Part shown: in pieces, positions 6,981 through 8,478 of the stretch
Position numbering within the stretch: position 1 is the stretch's first letter
Layout: each line of letters begins with the position of its first letter
Origin: a bacterium
GTDB lineage: Bacteria; UBP14; UBA6098; JAFGQG01
DNA length: 8,478 bases
Direction of reading: 5' to 3'
Assembly (NCBI GenBank): GCA_016930435.1
Contig: JAFGGQ010000019.1
Coordinates: 1 to 8,478 of the forward strand
The notes under the pieces: model-generated
What the model was told of the DNA's origin: nothing
What the model saw: the letters and a program-made list of their open reading frames with translations, nothing else
Databases searched by the model: none
Program-made: the position numbers and the translations under genes

Positions 6981-8198
6981 ATGGCTCATACCGGCGAAAA
7001 AGAAATACTTACCGTTTCGCAGTTAAGCTCTCTTATTCGGGGTCAGATCGAGAGTATTTTCCCCTCCGGTTTCTGGGTAAAGGGTGAAGTTCGCAATTTC
7101 AAGAAGCATTCTTCCGGACATCTATACTTTGTGCTTCGTGACAAGGATTCACAGATCAACTGTATTATGTGGCGAAGCAAAGCCGGCCGATTGGGCTGGA
7201 GCCTGGAGGAAGGCATGGAGGTCGAGATCTTTGGCTTCCTTTCCATCTACGAGAAATCGGGCAATTATAATTGCATTGCGGATCGAATTTTGCCGCTGGG
7301 AGTGGGCTCCCGGGCAATTGCATTCCGTCAACTCAAGGTTAAACTGGAGAATGAGGGTTTATTTGACCCGGCTTATAAGAAGCCCTTGCCCATCTACCCG
7401 CGTACAATCGGGGTTATTACCGCTTCCACGGGCGCAGCGATCCGGGATATTATTAATGTATTGCGAAGGCGAGCGCCATATATAAAGATCATCCTCAGGC
7501 CCAGCGCCGTTCAGGGCGATAATGCACCCGCTGACCTTATAGCCGCACTGGATGAATTCAATCTCTTTCCGGGTACCGTTGACCTTATCATAATAGGCCG
7601 GGGCGGTGGCTCCGAAGAGGACCTCTGGTGCTTTAATGATGAACTGTTGGCCCGTGCTATATTCCAATCCAGAATACCGGTCATCTCAGCCGTAGGCCAT
7701 GAGGTGGACTTCAGCATTTCCGACTTCGTAGCCGACCGGAGAGCACCCACTCCTTCAGCTGCTGCTGAAATTGCCGTACCCGACCACCAAGAACTTATGC
7801 AAAATATACACAAACTCTGGCAACTGGTTTACAGAGTTCTAAACCATGAACTCAAAAAATACCAGGAAAGATTCCAATCGATCACTAAAAGTTACGGTTT
7901 CAGGAGACCCCGGGAACTTCTGGTTAGAAAAGCCCAAGTCCTGGATGAGCTGGTTACAAAAATAATAAAGGAAACTCAAATATTCACCGATAATAAAAAG
8001 AGCCAGTTCTCAATACTTCGCGAGAAAATGCTAAGCCTCTCACCAGAGGGGATATTAAAAAGGGGTTACAGCATTTGTTACAATGCAGAAACAGGAGTAA
8101 TCATCAGGAACTCCGATGATCTAAACATTGATGATCAAATCATTCTTCATTTTGCAAAGGGAAAAGCAGAGGGCAAAGTAACAAAAATCATTTCGTAA
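6981..8198 (+). CDS. xseA: Exodeoxyribonuclease VII large subunit
   Basis: XseA is the catalytic subunit of exonuclease VII, which degrades single-stranded DNA from both ends with the small subunit XseB. An N-terminal OB-fold (about 10-105) includes 'FWVKGEVRNFKKHSSGHLYF' (31-50). The catalytic domain contains 'GVITASTGAAIRDI' (144-157), 'IIGRGGGSEEDLWCFNDE' (204-221), 'PVISAVGHEVDFSISDFVAD' (233-252) and 'APTPSAAAE' (255-263). Asp156, Arg207, His240 and Asp243 correspond to the residues reported essential in E. coli (Asp155, Arg205, His238, Asp241). The C-terminal 'SPEGILKRGYSI' block (354-365) is also present. At 405 residues it is shorter than the 456-residue E. coli protein, mostly in the helical coiled-coil between about 270 and 350. 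ATG 6981 starts one base after the pdxJ stop; the nearest GGAG (6964-6967) is 13 nt away, so translation is likely coupled. No xseB follows. Confidence 0.96.
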   Translation: MAHTGEKEILTVSQLSSLIRGQIESIFPSGFWVKGEVRNFKKHSSGHLYFVLRDKDSQINCIMWRSKAGRLGWSLEEGMEVEIFGFLSIYEKSGNYNCIADRILPLGVGSRAIAFRQLKVKLENEGLFDPAYKKPLPIYPRTIGVITASTGAAIRDIINVLRRRAPYIKIILRPSAVQGDNAPADLIAALDEFNLFPGTVDLIIIGRGGGSEEDLWCFNDELLARAIFQSRIPVISAVGHEVDFSISDFVADRRAPTPSAAAEIAVPDHQELMQNIHKLWQLVYRVLNHELKKYQERFQSITKSYGFRRPRELLVRKAQVLDELVTKIIKETQIFTDNKKSQFSILREKMLSLSPEGILKRGYSICYNAETGVIIRNSDDLNIDDQIILHFAKGKAEGKVTKIIS

Positions 8199-8243
8199 AT
8201 TGCTAAGGATGATTTAATGATACTATTATAGAAGAATGATGAA

Positions 8244-8423
8244 TTAATCTTCTCTTCGATTTTTATCCCTGGACAAACGGGCAGCTCTGTAAAGAATGCC
8301 TATAGAAATAAGCATAATCAATATTGAACTTACCGGCCTTAAAAAACCCTCGAACAGAGGATTATAGGAATCTATCAAGAGCGCTATACCAAAAACGAAC
8401 AAAACAAATGCCCAAAATACCAT
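8244..8423 (-). CDS. Small two-helix membrane protein
   Basis: The 59-residue protein has two hydrophobic helices (about 2-18 and 29-46) joined by a short loop with Asp18, Asn21 and Pro22. It ends in a basic tail (Arg46 to Arg57) that should stay in the cytoplasm, giving a hairpin in the inner membrane. The ATG complementary to 8421-8423 is chosen because a GGAGG ends 5 nt before it. A TTG twelve bases further upstream is open but would swallow that ribosome binding site. The pattern (Phe-Trp start, Gly-Ile-x-x-Leu-Leu-Ile-Asp, then Leu-Ile-x-Ile-Gly-Ile-Leu) resembles the short transmembrane repeats of LiaI/LiaF-like or DUF5668 proteins, but at this length the likeness is weak. It converges with xseA, 45 nt between stops. 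Function unknown. Confidence 0.7.
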   Translation of the reverse strand: MVFWAFVLFVFGIALLIDSYNPLFEGFLRPVSSILIMLISIGILYRAARLSRDKNRRED

Positions 8424-8428
8424 AGCTT

Positions 8429-8433
8429 CCTCC
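8429..8433 (-). promoter_or_regulatory. Ribosome binding site fixing the small membrane protein start
   Basis: CCTCC on the plus strand reads GGAGG on the minus strand, 5 nt before the ATG at 8423. The spacing is ideal and rules out the longer TTG-initiated reading that overlaps it. Confidence 0.8.
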
Positions 8434-8478
8434 AATTTAATATGCTTTTAGTAAAATTAGTATTTCCTATACGCAATA

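Noticed and set aside
7084-7485. A 133-codon open frame within xseA, plus several antisense frames.
   Set aside because: They overlap highly conserved XseA motifs in another frame and have no ribosome binding site or recognisable product.
8199-8260. Possible bidirectional terminator between xseA and the minus-strand gene (arms 8230-8235 and 8248-8253).
   Set aside because: It is only six AT-rich pairs with a 12-nt loop, and it overlaps the end of the minus-strand gene. There is no GC-rich stem and no clear T-tract in either direction.

Overview
The window is a gene-dense stretch of bacterial chromosome with seven complete protein genes and one cut by the left edge. Seven lie on the plus strand; one small gene at the right edge runs the other way. 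The best taxonomic clue is the C-terminal secretion domain of the large protease. It carries a YPNPFN motif and a 'SGLYLVGIS ... KIMLLK' ending, which is the style of type IX secretion (T9SS) sorting tails in the Fibrobacteres-Chlorobi-Bacteroidetes (FCB) superphylum. Clear Shine-Dalgarno sequences (TAAGGAGG and GGAGG) argue against typical Bacteroidota. An uncultured FCB-related lineage (Cloacimonadota, Marinimicrobia or KSB1-like) is therefore my guess, inferred from style rather than from a marker gene.

Region 1 (1-3286) is a tightly packed four-gene block with gaps of 3, 2 and 5 nt, so probably one transcript. It encodes: a TauE/SafE or DsbD-like polytopic membrane protein with an extra soluble C-terminal domain (5' end missing); a small lipoprotein with a possible NTF2-like fold; a membrane-anchored divergent polysaccharide deacetylase (YibQ-like) whose expected catalytic residues are replaced; and an orphan PTS EIIA/PtsN-like protein that keeps its phosphorylatable histidine. 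Three of the four act at the envelope and the fourth is a likely signalling protein. No function for the set can be named from sequence.

Region 2 (3287-3420) is a 134-nt, very AT-rich gap. It contains a long near-perfect inverted repeat (3298-3341), candidate -10 elements, and an exact TAAGGAGG ribosome binding site before a GTG start.

Region 3 (3421-6225) is a 934-residue secreted subtilisin-family (S8) protease. It has a signal peptide, a propeptide-like region, a catalytic domain with intact Asp/His/Ser and an acidic insert, a beta-sandwich-like region, an apparent glutamine-amidotransferase-like domain, and the T9SS tail.

Region 4 (6263-8198) is housekeeping: pdxJ (vitamin B6 synthesis) and xseA (exonuclease VII large subunit), separated by 1 nt. 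No xseB follows. Region 5 (8244-8423, minus) is a 59-residue two-helix membrane protein convergent with xseA. No tRNA, rRNA, CRISPR, insertion sequence or phage signature was seen.
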